DNA of 64,000 nt from Kroppenstedtia guangzhouensis. GTDB lineage: Bacteria > Bacillota > Bacilli > Thermoactinomycetales > DSM-45169. The stretch's first letter is position 1, and the number at the start of each line of letters is the position of its first letter. Location of the stretch: contig NZ_BMEX01000001.1 in assembly GCF_014637345.1 (NCBI RefSeq), positions 372,001 to 436,000 of the forward strand, read 5' to 3'. The position numbers and the translations under genes are program-made. Shown piece by piece: positions 1-10,008 of this stretch. A model generated the notes under the pieces. The model worked only from the letters and a program-made list of their open reading frames with translations. It made no database searches and was not told the origin of the DNA.

Positions 1-161
1 TGGCGATCGGTTCCGGAGGGAGCTATGCTCTGTCGGCAGGCAGGGCTCTCAGTCGTTACGCCTCCAACCTCACGGCCCGTGAGATCGCGAATGCGGCGCT
101 CACCATCGCATCGGAGATCTGTGTGTTTACCAATGATCAAATCGTTCTGGAGGAGGTATGA
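1..161 (+). CDS. hslV: HslV (ClpQ) protease subunit, C-terminal 53 codons
   Basis: C-terminal end of the peptidase subunit of the HslUV (ClpYQ) ATP-dependent protease; the gene begins left of the window, so the catalytic N-terminal residue cannot be checked. The readable frame starts at base 3 and contains the family tail [14 protein letters not shown] followed by the helix around [18 protein letters not shown]. The stop TGA (159-161) overlaps the hslU start ATG (158-160), an ATGA junction that indicates translational coupling of the two subunits. Only partial sequence is visible, but the tail plus the adjacent hslU make the call secure. Confidence 0.93.
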   Translation, partial: AIGSGGSYALSAGRALSRYASNLTAREIANAALTIASEICVFTNDQIVLEEV

Positions 162-1582
162 GGGTGTCCGCATCCCTTGGTAAGCAGTCTAAACAATGGA
201 CTCCGCGGGAAATCGTGGCGGAGCTGGATAAATACATTGTGGGCCAGAACGAGGCAAAGCGGGCAGTGGCCGTGGCTCTCCGCAATCGTTATCGGAGGAC
301 ACTGCTGCCGGAAGATCTGAAAGACGAAGTGGTTCCCAAAAACATCCTGATGATCGGCCCCACGGGTGTCGGGAAGACAGAAATCGCCCGCCGCCTGGCC
401 AGGTTGGTCGGTGCTCCATTTGTTAAGGTGGAGGCGACCAAATTTACTGAGGTTGGTTATGTGGGCCGGGATGTGGAATCGATGGTCCGGGATTTGGTGG
501 AGACGGCCATCCGCATTGTCAAGGCGGAGAAACTGGAAGAAGTGAAAGAGAAGGCGGAAGAACTGGCTGATGAGAGAATCGTCTCTCTCCTGGTTCCTTC
601 AGACAAAGGGAGCAATCAATTCAAAAACCCCCTGGAGATGTTTTTCAATTCGGGGAAAGGAGAGCGAAACGCCGATCAGGAGGAGGAAAAGCGCGATCAG
701 GAGCGGGAGCGGAAGCGGCGTCAGGTCCGGTTTCAACTGAAGAGTGGTTCATTGGAAGATGAAGTGATCGAGATCGAAGTGGAAGATCAGTTGCCGATGA
801 TGGATATGTTTGCCGGGTCCAGTGTGGAGCAAATGGGCATCAATATGCAGGAGATGCTGGGGCAGTTTATGCCCAAAAAGACCAAGAAGCGCCGTCTGCC
901 CATTCGGGAGGCCCGCAAGGTTCTCATTCAGCAAGAAGGGCAGAAATTGATCGATATGGATCAGGTGCAACAGGATTCCTTGAACCGGGTGGAACAGACG
1001 GGAATCATCTTTATCGATGAGGTGGACAAAATTGCAGGGAAAGACCGTCAGGGAGGACCCGATGTCTCCAGAGAAGGGGTGCAGCGGGATATTTTGCCCA
1101 TCGTGGAGGGTTCCACAGTAATGACCAAGTATGGCCCGGTGAAGACGGACCATATTCTCTTCATCGCCGCCGGCGCTTTTCACACCGCCAAACCCTCGGA
1201 TATGATCCCCGAATTGCAGGGGAGGTTCCCGATCCGGGTGGAACTGGCGGATTTGACGGCCGAGGATTTTGTCCGGATTCTGACCGAACCTAAAGGGGCC
1301 CTGTTGAAACAGTACACTGCTCTCCTGGAGACTGAGGGCATCCGGGTCACCTTCACTGAGGATGCGATCCGGGAGATCGCCAAACTGGCGGCGGATGTCA
1401 ACCGGGGGACGGAGAATATCGGGGCCCGGCGGCTTCATACCATACTGGAACGGCTGCTGGAGGAACTCTCTTTTGAAGCCCCCGACATCACATTGGAAGA
1501 GGTCCGGGTCACTCCCGAGTACGTTCAGCAACGATTGGGTGATATCGTGGGGAACCGAGACTTGAGCCAATATATTTTGTAA
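158..1582 (+). CDS. hslU: HslU (ClpY) AAA+ unfoldase of the HslUV protease
   Basis: ATPase subunit that unfolds substrates and threads them into HslV in the cytoplasm. Walker A GPTGVGKT is at residues 67-74 and Walker B with IDEVD near 286-290. The stretch between them (about 110-250) is the charged, variable I-domain, rich in E/K/R. The C-terminal sensor-2 region reads [10 protein letters not shown] and the protein ends DLSQYIL, the hydrophobic tail that in HslU docks into HslV. At 474 aa it is normal length. The ATG overlaps the hslV stop and the GGAGGAGGT inside the hslV end serves as ribosome-binding site. codY follows after 15 nt, as in the B. subtilis clpQ-clpY-codY order. Confidence 0.97.
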   Translation: MRVSASLGKQSKQWTPREIVAELDKYIVGQNEAKRAVAVALRNRYRRTLLPEDLKDEVVPKNILMIGPTGVGKTEIARRLARLVGAPFVKVEATKFTEVGYVGRDVESMVRDLVETAIRIVKAEKLEEVKEKAEELADERIVSLLVPSDKGSNQFKNPLEMFFNSGKGERNADQEEEKRDQERERKRRQVRFQLKSGSLEDEVIEIEVEDQLPMMDMFAGSSVEQMGINMQEMLGQFMPKKTKKRRLPIREARKVLIQQEGQKLIDMDQVQQDSLNRVEQTGIIFIDEVDKIAGKDRQGGPDVSREGVQRDILPIVEGSTVMTKYGPVKTDHILFIAAGAFHTAKPSDMIPELQGRFPIRVELADLTAEDFVRILTEPKGALLKQYTALLETEGIRVTFTEDAIREIAKLAADVNRGTENIGARRLHTILERLLEELSFEAPDITLEEVRVTPEYVQQRLGDIVGNRDLSQYIL

Positions 1583-1597
1583 AGAGGGGAGGAACCC

Positions 1598-2383
1598 ATG
1601 GAAATGGACCTATTGTCCAAAGCGCGGGAGATTAACAATCTCCTGCAAAAAACCGGGGGACAAGCTGTCAGCTTCAAAGAGATGGCTGAAGTTCTCCGGG
1701 ATATGATCATGGCCAATGTTTATGTGGTCAGCCGCCGGGGAAAGATCCTCGGGTACGGGACTGCACAGGAATCCCAAGGGAATGAGCTGCAGTACCGGGC
1801 TTTGTCCGAGGGTCATCTCGGGGAAGAATACAATGATCTTCTGAAATCGGTGCGGGAAACTGTCGCCAATCTGGATGAAAACAGCGAATTCAGTCTGAAC
1901 CCCCGGACGGATGGCAGCCATACCCATCGTTACACCACCATCGTTCCCGTCATCGGTGGTGGGAATCGCTTGGCCACCTTGCTGTTAACCCGTTTTGATC
2001 ACCCCTTTGTGGAAGACGATCTGGTGTTGGCGGAATACGGGGCCACCGTGGTCGGGATGGAAATCCTGCAGATGAAGTCGGAAAAGGCAGAGGAAGAAGC
2101 CCGCAACCGGGCGATGGTTCAGTTGGCGGTGGATTCTCTGTCTTACAGCGAACAGGAAGCGGTGGAACATATCTTTGAGGAGTTGGAGGGGCTGGAGGGA
2201 ATTCTGGTGGCGAGCAAGGTGGCGGACCGGGCCGGGATTACCCGATCCGTCATTGTTAACGCTCTGCGAAAATTGGAAAGCGCAGGAGTGATCGACTCTC
2301 GATCCCTGGGAATGAAGGGAACGCATATCAAGGTATTGAATGACAAATTTCTTCCCATGTTGGAAAAACTGAGACAATCCTGA
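1598..2383 (+). CDS. codY: CodY, GTP/branched-chain amino acid-sensing global regulator
   Basis: Pleiotropic repressor that binds DNA when GTP and branched-chain amino acids are plentiful and controls the shift to stationary phase and sporulation. The 261-aa product has the N-terminal GAF ligand domain (to about residue 155) and a C-terminal winged helix-turn-helix containing [17 protein letters not shown], the near-invariant CodY recognition helix. The ATG follows AGAGGGGAGGAA at good spacing. The hslV-hslU-codY cluster matches Bacillus, but the flagellar operon that follows codY in B. subtilis is not here: rpsB begins only 176 nt later. Confidence 0.97.
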   Translation: MEMDLLSKAREINNLLQKTGGQAVSFKEMAEVLRDMIMANVYVVSRRGKILGYGTAQESQGNELQYRALSEGHLGEEYNDLLKSVRETVANLDENSEFSLNPRTDGSHTHRYTTIVPVIGGGNRLATLLLTRFDHPFVEDDLVLAEYGATVVGMEILQMKSEKAEEEARNRAMVQLAVDSLSYSEQEAVEHIFEELEGLEGILVASKVADRAGITRSVIVNALRKLESAGVIDSRSLGMKGTHIKVLNDKFLPMLEKLRQS

Positions 2384-2424
2384 GGGATGAAGGAGAAAAT
2401 TCCTTTTTAATCGGTCCCGGGTTC

Positions 2425-2454
2425 TTGCGGGGGCGGTTTTGCTTGTGGTATATT
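2425..2454 (+). promoter_or_regulatory. Candidate housekeeping promoter for rpsB-tsf
   Basis: TTGCGG at 2425-2430, an 18-nt spacer, then TATATT at 2449-2454 preceded by TGg, giving an extended -10. It lies in the codY-rpsB spacer and would start a leader of about 100 nt. Read by eye, not scored. Confidence 0.6.
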
Positions 2455-2462
2455 ATTTAACG

Positions 2463-2524
2463 GTGTGAATACACACGTCGGCCGATGTGGGCCGGTCGGT
2501 GCCTTCGGGTCCCGGTCACCGAAG
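2463..2524 (+). promoter_or_regulatory. Structured 5' leader of rpsB (three consecutive hairpins)
   Basis: Three stems lie between the promoter and the rpsB ribosome-binding site: GTGTG/CACAC (2463-2467 with 2472-2476), CGGC/GCCG (2479-2482 with 2491-2494, extendable by G-U pairs) and CTTCGG/CCGAAG (2503-2508 with 2519-2524). Ribosomal-protein leaders often bind their own product, so feedback by S2 is a reasonable inference, but I do not recognise a named S2 motif here. Confidence 0.4.
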
Positions 2525-2559
2525 CCGGCGGAGGAACAACCAAAAGGAGGAACTGAACC

Positions 2560-3264
2560 ATGGCTGTGGTTTCCATGAAACAGCTTTTGGAAGCGGGTGT
2601 TCACTTCGGACATCAAACCCGTCGTTGGAACCCCAAGATGGAAAAGTATATTTTTACGGAACGAAACGGGATCTACATCATCGACCTGCAAAAAACGGTC
2701 AAAATGATGGAAGAGACTTATAACTATGTGCGTGACTTGGCCTCCAAAGGAGGAAAGATCCTGTTTGTCGGGACGAAAAAACAGGCGCAGGATGCCGTGC
2801 GCGAAGAGGCCGAACGCTCCGGCATGTTCTATGTCAACCATCGGTGGCTCGGGGGTACGCTCACCAACTTCCAAACAATCCGCAAACGGATCGATCGGTT
2901 GCATAAGCTGGAAGCGATGGAGGAAGACGGAACCTTTGAGGTTCTTCCCAAAAAAGAAGTGGTCATGCTGAAGAAGGAACAGGCCCGTCTGGAGAAATTC
3001 CTGGGCGGGATCAAGCACATGAAGGAATTGCCCGACGCCGTCTTTATCATCGACCCGCGCAAAGAGCGCATCGCTGTGGCGGAAGCGCGCAAATTGGGGA
3101 TCCCGATCATTGCGATCGTCGACACCAACTGTGATCCCGACGAAATCGACCATATCATCCCCGGCAATGATGATGCCATCCGAGCGGTGCGTCTTTTCAC
3201 CTCCAAGATGGCCGATGCCTCTCTGGAAGGGAAACAGGGAGAAGAGACGACGACAGCGTCCTGA
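2560..3264 (+). CDS. rpsB: 30S ribosomal protein S2
   Basis: Structural protein of the small ribosomal subunit. The sequence is collinear with S2 along its whole 234 aa: opening [20 protein letters not shown], then [24 protein letters not shown] and the [11 protein letters not shown] and [12 protein letters not shown] blocks. The ATG follows AAAGGAGGAACTGAACC. tsf lies downstream, the usual pairing, separated by an intrinsic hairpin with a T-run (3279-3310). Confidence 0.98.
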   Translation: MAVVSMKQLLEAGVHFGHQTRRWNPKMEKYIFTERNGIYIIDLQKTVKMMEETYNYVRDLASKGGKILFVGTKKQAQDAVREEAERSGMFYVNHRWLGGTLTNFQTIRKRIDRLHKLEAMEEDGTFEVLPKKEVVMLKKEQARLEKFLGGIKHMKELPDAVFIIDPRKERIAVAEARKLGIPIIAIVDTNCDPDEIDHIIPGNDDAIRAVRLFTSKMADASLEGKQGEETTTAS

Positions 3265-3278
3265 AGAGGAGAGCAGCA

Positions 3279-3310
3279 GGGTGGCCGCAGGATGCGTGAC
3301 CACCCTTTTT
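3279..3310 (+). terminator. Terminator-like hairpin between rpsB and tsf
   Basis: GGGTGG (3279-3284) pairs with CCACCC (3300-3305), and an inner CGCA/TGCG pair (3086-type inner stem at 3286-3289 with 3293-3296) stacks below; five T follow at 3306-3310. No new promoter is obvious before tsf, so partial read-through would set a lower EF-Ts to S2 ratio (inference). Confidence 0.65.
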
Positions 3311-3337
3311 AAATGATAATCCACAGGAGGAACAATC

Positions 3338-4824
<1,487 letters not shown>

Positions 4825-5382
4825 ATGTATGCTGCTGTCAAAGAAGATGCCAGCCAACGGATGGAAAAAGCGATCCAAGCTTTAAAAAGGGAGCTCGCCT
4901 CCATTCGGGCAGGGCGTGCCACGCCAGCCTTGTTGGATAAGGTGATGGTGGAGTGTTACGGGAGTGAAATGCCCTTGAATCAGTTGGCCAACATCTCCAC
5001 ACCGGAACCTCGGCTGTTGGTGGTACAACCTTGGGACAAGTCGACACTTGGCGATGTGGAACGGGCTATACTCAAATCGGATCTGGGTCTGACACCCAAC
5101 AACGACGGAAATCTGATCCGGATCTCCATTCCCGCTCTTACGGAAGAGCGTCGGGCCGAATTGGTGAAAGTGGTGAAGAAGACCGGGGAAGAAACCAAGG
5201 TGGCGATCCGCAACATCCGTCGGGATGCCAATGATGAGATGAAGAAGCTGGAGAAAAAGGGTGAGATCTCCGAGGATGAATCTCGCCGTGGTCAAGATGA
5301 AATTCAAAAGTTGACGGACCGCTTCATTCAGGAGACTGATAAAGTAATCGATACAAAGGAAAAAGAGATCATGGAGGTTTGA
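4825..5382 (+). CDS. frr: Ribosome recycling factor
   Basis: With EF-G, splits post-termination ribosomes. The 185-aa protein is collinear with [14 protein letters not shown], the [20 protein letters not shown] domain-II strand set, then the [20 protein letters not shown] helix and the final long helix ending in KEKEIMEV. The start ATG is immediately after the pyrH stop, with GGGGGA inside the end of pyrH as ribosome-binding site. An intrinsic terminator follows at once. Confidence 0.97.
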   Translation: MYAAVKEDASQRMEKAIQALKRELASIRAGRATPALLDKVMVECYGSEMPLNQLANISTPEPRLLVVQPWDKSTLGDVERAILKSDLGLTPNNDGNLIRISIPALTEERRAELVKVVKKTGEETKVAIRNIRRDANDEMKKLEKKGEISEDESRRGQDEIQKLTDRFIQETDKVIDTKEKEIMEV

Positions 5383-5391
5383 CAGGGTGAT

Positions 5392-5422
5392 CCCCCTTAA
5401 CATGCAAGGGGGGTTTGTTTTA
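5392..5422 (+). terminator. Intrinsic terminator after frr
   Basis: CCCCCTT (5392-5398) pairs with AAGGGGG (5406-5412) across a 7-nt loop, followed by GTTTGTTTT. Confidence 0.8.
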
Positions 5423-5683
5423 TCTCCGATGCCGGAGGTCATCCTCTCGCAAGTCCGACAAATTTTTGGTATCTTTAAAGTACGGGTGAACATTTAAATC
5501 ACATCACACACTGAATCGATTGAAACATGAATTCGCCTTTTCAACGTTGAGTGGAAGTATGTGAAAGCAGACCAGGTTGCGGATTCTTCCCCCTGAGCCG
5601 GCGAAATCCCGAGCCGAAGGTGTTTAACGGGGCAAAATCCAACGCCCAAACATCGTATGTTGCAGAGCTGCGGGGGTATGAGG
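5423..5683 (+). other. frr-uppS spacer, no gene seen
   Basis: About 260 nt without a convincing gene. Short frames here have no ribosome-binding site and no recognisable product. A TGAAAC at 5521-5526 resembles an ECF sigma -35, but the spacing to CGTT is 18, so I did not call it. The uppS promoter probably lies in this stretch, but I cannot place it. Confidence 0.5.
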
Positions 5684-6475
5684 ATGATTCATTGGTTAAA
5701 AAAATGGTTGGTGGGTTATCACCGGGAGACGGAAAAAACCGGAACGGATCGCGAACGGATCCACACTCTCCAAAAGGGTCCCCTCCCCCGTCACGTGGCC
5801 ATCATCATGGACGGAAACGGACGTTGGGCCAAAAGCCGGGGAATGCCCCGGGTGGCCGGCCATCGGGCCGGAATGAAAACAGTCCGTCACATCACGCGGG
5901 CGGCGGATGATTTGGGGATTGAAGCACTGACATTGTATTCTTTTTCCACAGAAAATTGGAAGCGTCCAAAAGAGGAAGTCAATTACCTGATGGGCCTGCC
6001 GGGGGAATTTTTGCGGACAGACTTGGACGAACTGGTGGCCCGAAACATTCGGGTTCGGATGCTGGGAGAAGAAGACCAGCTGCCCAGTCACACGAGGGAT
6101 GCGATTATGAAATTCAAGGAAGCGACCCGGGACAATACCGGGATGATTCTCAGTTTCGCTCTCAATTACGGGTCCCGTGCAGAAATGATCCGGGCGATGC
6201 ACGGGATTATAGATGACGTCATATCGGGTAAGCTGGAAAAGGAGGCTGTGGATGAGGAGTATTTTGGGCGTGCTCTGTATACGGCTGACCTTCCCGAACC
6301 CGATCTGATGATCCGGACCAGCGGTGAAGTTCGGATCAGCAACTTCATGCTTTGGCAATTGGCATACAGTGAACTTTGGTTTACCGATGTCCTGTGGCCG
6401 GACTTTACGAGAGAGATGTTTTTTGAGGCAATAGACGATTTTCAGCGCCGTTCCCGCCGGTACGGGGCGGTCTGA
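5684..6475 (+). CDS. uppS: Undecaprenyl diphosphate synthase (isoprenyl transferase)
   Basis: Makes the C55 lipid carrier precursor for peptidoglycan and wall polymers by adding cis isopentenyl units. Family motifs are all visible: HVAIIMDGNGRWAK with the catalytic Asp, the RAGMKTVR segment, YSFSTENWKRP, and the C-terminal IRTSGEVRISNFMLWQ and ELWFTDVLWPDF. The start at 5684 places GGGGG 7 nt upstream and gives 263 aa; in-frame ATGs at 5678 and 5657 are alternatives. First gene of uppS-cdsA-dxr-rseP, the conserved Bacillales envelope-precursor order. Confidence 0.95.
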   Translation: MIHWLKKWLVGYHRETEKTGTDRERIHTLQKGPLPRHVAIIMDGNGRWAKSRGMPRVAGHRAGMKTVRHITRAADDLGIEALTLYSFSTENWKRPKEEVNYLMGLPGEFLRTDLDELVARNIRVRMLGEEDQLPSHTRDAIMKFKEATRDNTGMILSFALNYGSRAEMIRAMHGIIDDVISGKLEKEAVDEEYFGRALYTADLPEPDLMIRTSGEVRISNFMLWQLAYSELWFTDVLWPDFTREMFFEAIDDFQRRSRRYGAV

Positions 6476-6495
6476 TGGAAAACGGGTGAGAGTGG

Positions 6496-7296
6496 ATGAA
6501 ACAACGGATCATCACGGGGGTGTTGGGCGGAGCCGGTTTTCTTGCTTTTCTCTGGGTGGGCGGATGGAGTTATGCCGGATTGATCGGTGTGTTGGCGACG
6601 ATCGGCTATTTGGAGTTCTGCCGAATGAAGAAGATTCCCTTTTATTCCTTGGAAGCGGTGACCGGACTGGTTCTGATGTGGCTCATCCTTTTGACCGGAT
6701 TGACCGAGCAAGGGTTTTTACCTCCGATCTGGCCGCTTCAGATGCCAGATAACATCCAGACGGGTCTGGTTGTATTTCTGACTTTGATGGTCATCAGCCG
6801 TAACCGAATCCAGGTGGAAGAGGTGGCCTATCTTTTTTTGGGGTCTTTATACATAGGATTTGGATTTTCCTACATGATCCAAACTCGTCTGATGACCGAT
6901 GGCATGATTTGGTCCCTGCTGGCGTTGACAGTCACCTGGGCCAATGATTCCGGTGCTTACTTTATGGGAAAACGCTGGGGAAAACGGAAGTTGTGGCCGT
7001 CCATCAGCCCTAACAAAACCGTGGAAGGGTCCTTGGGAGGGATGCTTCTGTCTCTGATTATTAGCGCAATCATCGGTCTTTTGTTTCCGGAATTGGGGAG
7101 TCTCGCCACCGTTCTGGGAATTGGGTTGATGATCAGCATCGTCGGTCCATTGGGAGACCTGATTGAATCGGCGGTGAAACGGACGACGGGTGTGAAGGAT
7201 TCCGGTTCCCTTCTCCCCGGTCATGGGGGGGTCCTGGATCGCTTTGACAGCCTCCTGCTCGTTTTTCTCGTTTTGCACACGATCCAGCTGATCTAG
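6496..7296 (+). CDS. cdsA: Phosphatidate cytidylyltransferase (CDP-diglyceride synthase)
   Basis: Polytopic membrane enzyme that makes CDP-diacylglycerol, the common precursor of phosphatidylglycerol (see pgsA in this window). The 266-aa sequence is mostly hydrophobic helices. The diagnostic C-terminal signature is seen as SAVKRTTGVKDSG then LPGHGGVLDRFDSLL. SPNKTVEGSLGG forms the other conserved loop. It starts 20 nt after uppS and precedes dxr by 12 nt, so the three are almost certainly cotranscribed. Confidence 0.95.
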   Translation: MKQRIITGVLGGAGFLAFLWVGGWSYAGLIGVLATIGYLEFCRMKKIPFYSLEAVTGLVLMWLILLTGLTEQGFLPPIWPLQMPDNIQTGLVVFLTLMVISRNRIQVEEVAYLFLGSLYIGFGFSYMIQTRLMTDGMIWSLLALTVTWANDSGAYFMGKRWGKRKLWPSISPNKTVEGSLGGMLLSLIISAIIGLLFPELGSLATVLGIGLMISIVGPLGDLIESAVKRTTGVKDSGSLLPGHGGVLDRFDSLLLVFLVLHTIQLI

Positions 7297-7308
7297 GGAG
7301 AGTGAAAT

Positions 7309-8469
7309 GTGATGAAACAACGATTGGCGATCCTGGGTTCCACCGGTTCCATCGGAACCAACACCCTGGAGGTGGTCCGGCAACATCCCGACCAGTTTGA
7401 AGTCGTCGCCCTCGCCGCCGGCGGCAATGTGGACGAGATGGTGAAACAAGTGGAGGAATTTAAGCCGAAGCTGATCTCCATGTCTTCCAAAGATGCGGCG
7501 GAAGAGGTAAAATTGCGGGCAAACCGGCCAGTCCGAACGGTATATGGGGAAGAGGGGCCCATAGAGGTGGCCACCCATCCCGATGCCACCTATCTGGTGT
7601 CCGCTCTGATGGGGAGTCGGGGATTGATTCCGACGCTGGCGGCGATCCGAGAGGGAAAAACGATCGGTTTGGCTAACAAGGAGACGTTGGTGATGGGAGG
7701 GGCCATCGTCATGGAGGAAGCGAAGAAAGCTGGGGTGGCGATCCTTCCCATCGACAGTGAACATTCGGCGATCTATCAATGTCTGCACAAAGAGAATCCA
7801 ACACAGGTGAAGCGAATTATATTAACGGCCTCCGGTGGACCTTTTCGGGATTGGCCCAGGGAAAAAATCGAGCGTGCAACCCGGGAGGAAGCCCTCAATC
7901 ACCCGAACTGGTCCATGGGAGAAAAGATCACTGTGGATTCCGCCAGTTTGATGAACAAGGGCTTGGAAGTGATAGAGGCCCACTGGTTGTTCAACCTCTC
8001 CTATGATCGGATCGATGTCCTGATTCACCCTGAGAGCATCATCCATTCTATGGTGGAGTTTGTGGATGGAGCCGTGTTGGCGGAACTGGGTACACCTGAT
8101 ATGAAAGTTCCCATCCAATACGCGCTGGGTTATCCGAAGCGTTTACCCTTGCGCACGAAAACCCTCGATCTGGTCGAGCTGGGGGCTCTCCATTTCCGTG
8201 AGCCCGATCCAAAACGGTTTCCCTGTCTGCAGATGGCCTACGATGCAGGCCGGGCCGGCGGGACGATGCCGACGGTTCTCAATGGGGCCAACGAAGTGGC
8301 CGTGGAACGCTTCCTCCGAGGGAGATTGCCCTTTCCCATGATCGAGGAGATCGTCGGGAAGGCTCTCTCCCGACATAGGACGGTGACTGATCCTAATTTG
8401 GAAGATTTGTTTGAAGCGGACCGCTGGGCCCGGGAAACCGCCCGGCAATGCTTGGAAATGACGGATTGA
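7309..8469 (+). CDS. dxr: 1-deoxy-D-xylulose 5-phosphate reductoisomerase
   Basis: Second step of the MEP isoprenoid pathway, feeding the UppS substrate encoded two genes upstream. Motifs: NADPH-binding LGSTGSIGTNTLEVV at the N terminus, GLANKETLVMGG, the metal/substrate loop DSEHSAIYQCL, ASGGPFRDW, and NHPNWSMGEKITVDSASLMNKG. Length about 386 aa is standard. A GTG (7309) and an ATG (7312) are both possible; AGGGAG sits 8-11 nt upstream. No sign of damage. Confidence 0.97.
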   Translation: MMKQRLAILGSTGSIGTNTLEVVRQHPDQFEVVALAAGGNVDEMVKQVEEFKPKLISMSSKDAAEEVKLRANRPVRTVYGEEGPIEVATHPDATYLVSALMGSRGLIPTLAAIREGKTIGLANKETLVMGGAIVMEEAKKAGVAILPIDSEHSAIYQCLHKENPTQVKRIILTASGGPFRDWPREKIERATREEALNHPNWSMGEKITVDSASLMNKGLEVIEAHWLFNLSYDRIDVLIHPESIIHSMVEFVDGAVLAELGTPDMKVPIQYALGYPKRLPLRTKTLDLVELGALHFREPDPKRFPCLQMAYDAGRAGGTMPTVLNGANEVAVERFLRGRLPFPMIEEIVGKALSRHRTVTDPNLEDLFEADRWARETARQCLEMTD

Positions 8470-8503
8470 CGGGTCCGCGACCAATCAAGGCGGTGATGGT
8501 TTG

Positions 8504-9847
8504 ATGCAGACAGTGATAACCTTTATCTTATTGATCAGTGTGTTGGTATTCATCCATGAACTGGGACATTTTATCTTTGCCAAACGGGCAGGGATTCTGG
8601 TACGGGAATTCGCCATCGGTTTCGGTCCCAAATTGATTTCCTGGTTCAAAGGGGAGACGCAGTATTCCATCCGTATCCTTCCTCTGGGAGGATATGTGCG
8701 AATGGCCGGGGAGGATCCGGAAATCGTCGAATTGAAAACTGGTGCCCCCCTGGTGTTGGATCGCGACGGGGAAGGTCGTGTCATTCGGATCCGCACCATT
8801 CCATCCCGGAGGAAGGATTCAGGAAGTACGGGGGAATGGGCGAGGGAATACGAGGAAGTGGACGATTTTCCGGGAACAGGCCTACCGAAACACTTGCCCG
8901 CTGTGGCGGAGACGGTATCCGGAAAGTTGTTGGAAGCGGATTTGGAAGAGAAGCTCTTCATTCTTGTGGAGGATGAGGAGGGGAATGAGATTCGTCACCG
9001 GGTCCATCCCCAGGCCGTGATCCAGTACGATGAGAAAAACATCATCCAGATTGCCCCCTTGGACCGGCAGTTTGCCTCCAAAGGTATCCTGGATCGTGCG
9101 CTGACCATCCTGGCGGGGCCCGTGTTCAACTTCCTGCTGACGATTGTTTTGATGGCGGTGGTAACCCTGGTGGTCGGCTTGGAGACCAAGGTTTCGGTCG
9201 AGGACATCGATCCCGGCACACCGGCGGAAAAAGCCGGGATCAAACCAGGGGATATCGTCCGGAGTGTGGAGGGCAAGGAAGTCAAAAGTCTCAATGACAT
9301 CCGCATGCCCTTGCAGGAGGCCGGGGGAAAACCGGTATCCATGGTATTGGAACGGGCGAACCAGAATTATGACATCACTGTCAAGCCTGTAAAGAAAGAC
9401 GGGCAATTCCTGATTGGAATCCGGATGAAACAGGAATTACGGGATGCAACTGTCTCTGAAGCGGCAGTGAGCGGCTTTAAAAAGACTTATGAACTGACCG
9501 GAGTGATGCTTCAAGGGATCAGTCAGCTGATCACAGGCAAAGTGGGTCTGGAGAGTTTGGCGGGGCCGGTGGGAATCGCCGATATCACGGGACAGGCGGC
9601 AGAGGCCGGATGGTTGCCGTTGGTCCGTCTGACCGCTCTGCTCAGTCTCAACCTGGGGATTCTCAACATCCTTCCTTTTCCCGCATTGGATGGGGGGCGG
9701 CTCGCCTTTATCGCCTTTGAAGCTCTGAGGGGAAAGCCCATCGACCCCAACAAAGAGAGCCTGGTTCACTTTGTCGGATTTGCTTTACTGATGATGTTGA
9801 TGTTGTTGATCACTTACAACGATGTTGTACGGGTCTTTTTCAGTTGA
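8504..9847 (+). CDS. rseP: RseP/RasP intramembrane (site-2) zinc metalloprotease
   Basis: Membrane protease that cleaves anti-sigma factors and signal peptides inside the bilayer. The active-site HELGH lies in the first transmembrane helix near residues 18-22 and the second metal motif FPALDGGRL in a C-terminal helix; a PDZ domain (roughly IDPGTPAEKAGIKPGDIVRSV) lies between them. At 447 aa it is about 25-30 aa longer than the B. subtilis enzyme as I remember it; the extra residues are hydrophilic, around IPSRRKDSGSTGEWAREYEE, ahead of the PDZ. The ATG at 8504 fits AAGGCGGTG; a TTG at 8501 is possible. proS, next to it in B. subtilis, is absent here. Confidence 0.95.
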   Translation: MQTVITFILLISVLVFIHELGHFIFAKRAGILVREFAIGFGPKLISWFKGETQYSIRILPLGGYVRMAGEDPEIVELKTGAPLVLDRDGEGRVIRIRTIPSRRKDSGSTGEWAREYEEVDDFPGTGLPKHLPAVAETVSGKLLEADLEEKLFILVEDEEGNEIRHRVHPQAVIQYDEKNIIQIAPLDRQFASKGILDRALTILAGPVFNFLLTIVLMAVVTLVVGLETKVSVEDIDPGTPAEKAGIKPGDIVRSVEGKEVKSLNDIRMPLQEAGGKPVSMVLERANQNYDITVKPVKKDGQFLIGIRMKQELRDATVSEAAVSGFKKTYELTGVMLQGISQLITGKVGLESLAGPVGIADITGQAAEAGWLPLVRLTALLSLNLGILNILPFPALDGGRLAFIAFEALRGKPIDPNKESLVHFVGFALLMMLMLLITYNDVVRVFFS

Positions 9848-9888
9848 TCCCGGCTGATGAGGATTCCAGGTGCAAAATAAACCAACCG

Positions 9889-9915
9889 AACCCTGCCCTT
9901 TGCGGCGGGGTTTTT
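9889..9915 (+). terminator. Intrinsic terminator after rseP
   Basis: AACCCTGCC (9889-9897) pairs with GGCGGGGTT (9904-9912), one G-U pair, 6-nt loop, T-run, with outer CAACC/GGTTG pairs extending it. It ends the uppS-rseP unit and isolates polC. Confidence 0.8.
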
Positions 9916-10008
9916 GGTTGAGAAGATCTGGTCGTGACAAAGGGTTTCTGATACACTCTTTTAAGATAGAAGATAGATTCGGAGAACAGGAATCGGAGGT
10001 GATGGGGA

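Noticed and set aside
5521-5548. TGAAAC ... CGTT as an ECF sigma promoter for uppS
   Set aside because: Spacer is 18 nt and the -10 is CGTT; known sigma-W/M promoters need 16-17 nt and CGTA/CGTC.
9928-9957. polC promoter with TACACT -10
   Set aside because: TGaTACACT is present but no -35 at acceptable spacing; GTGACA is only 12 nt away.
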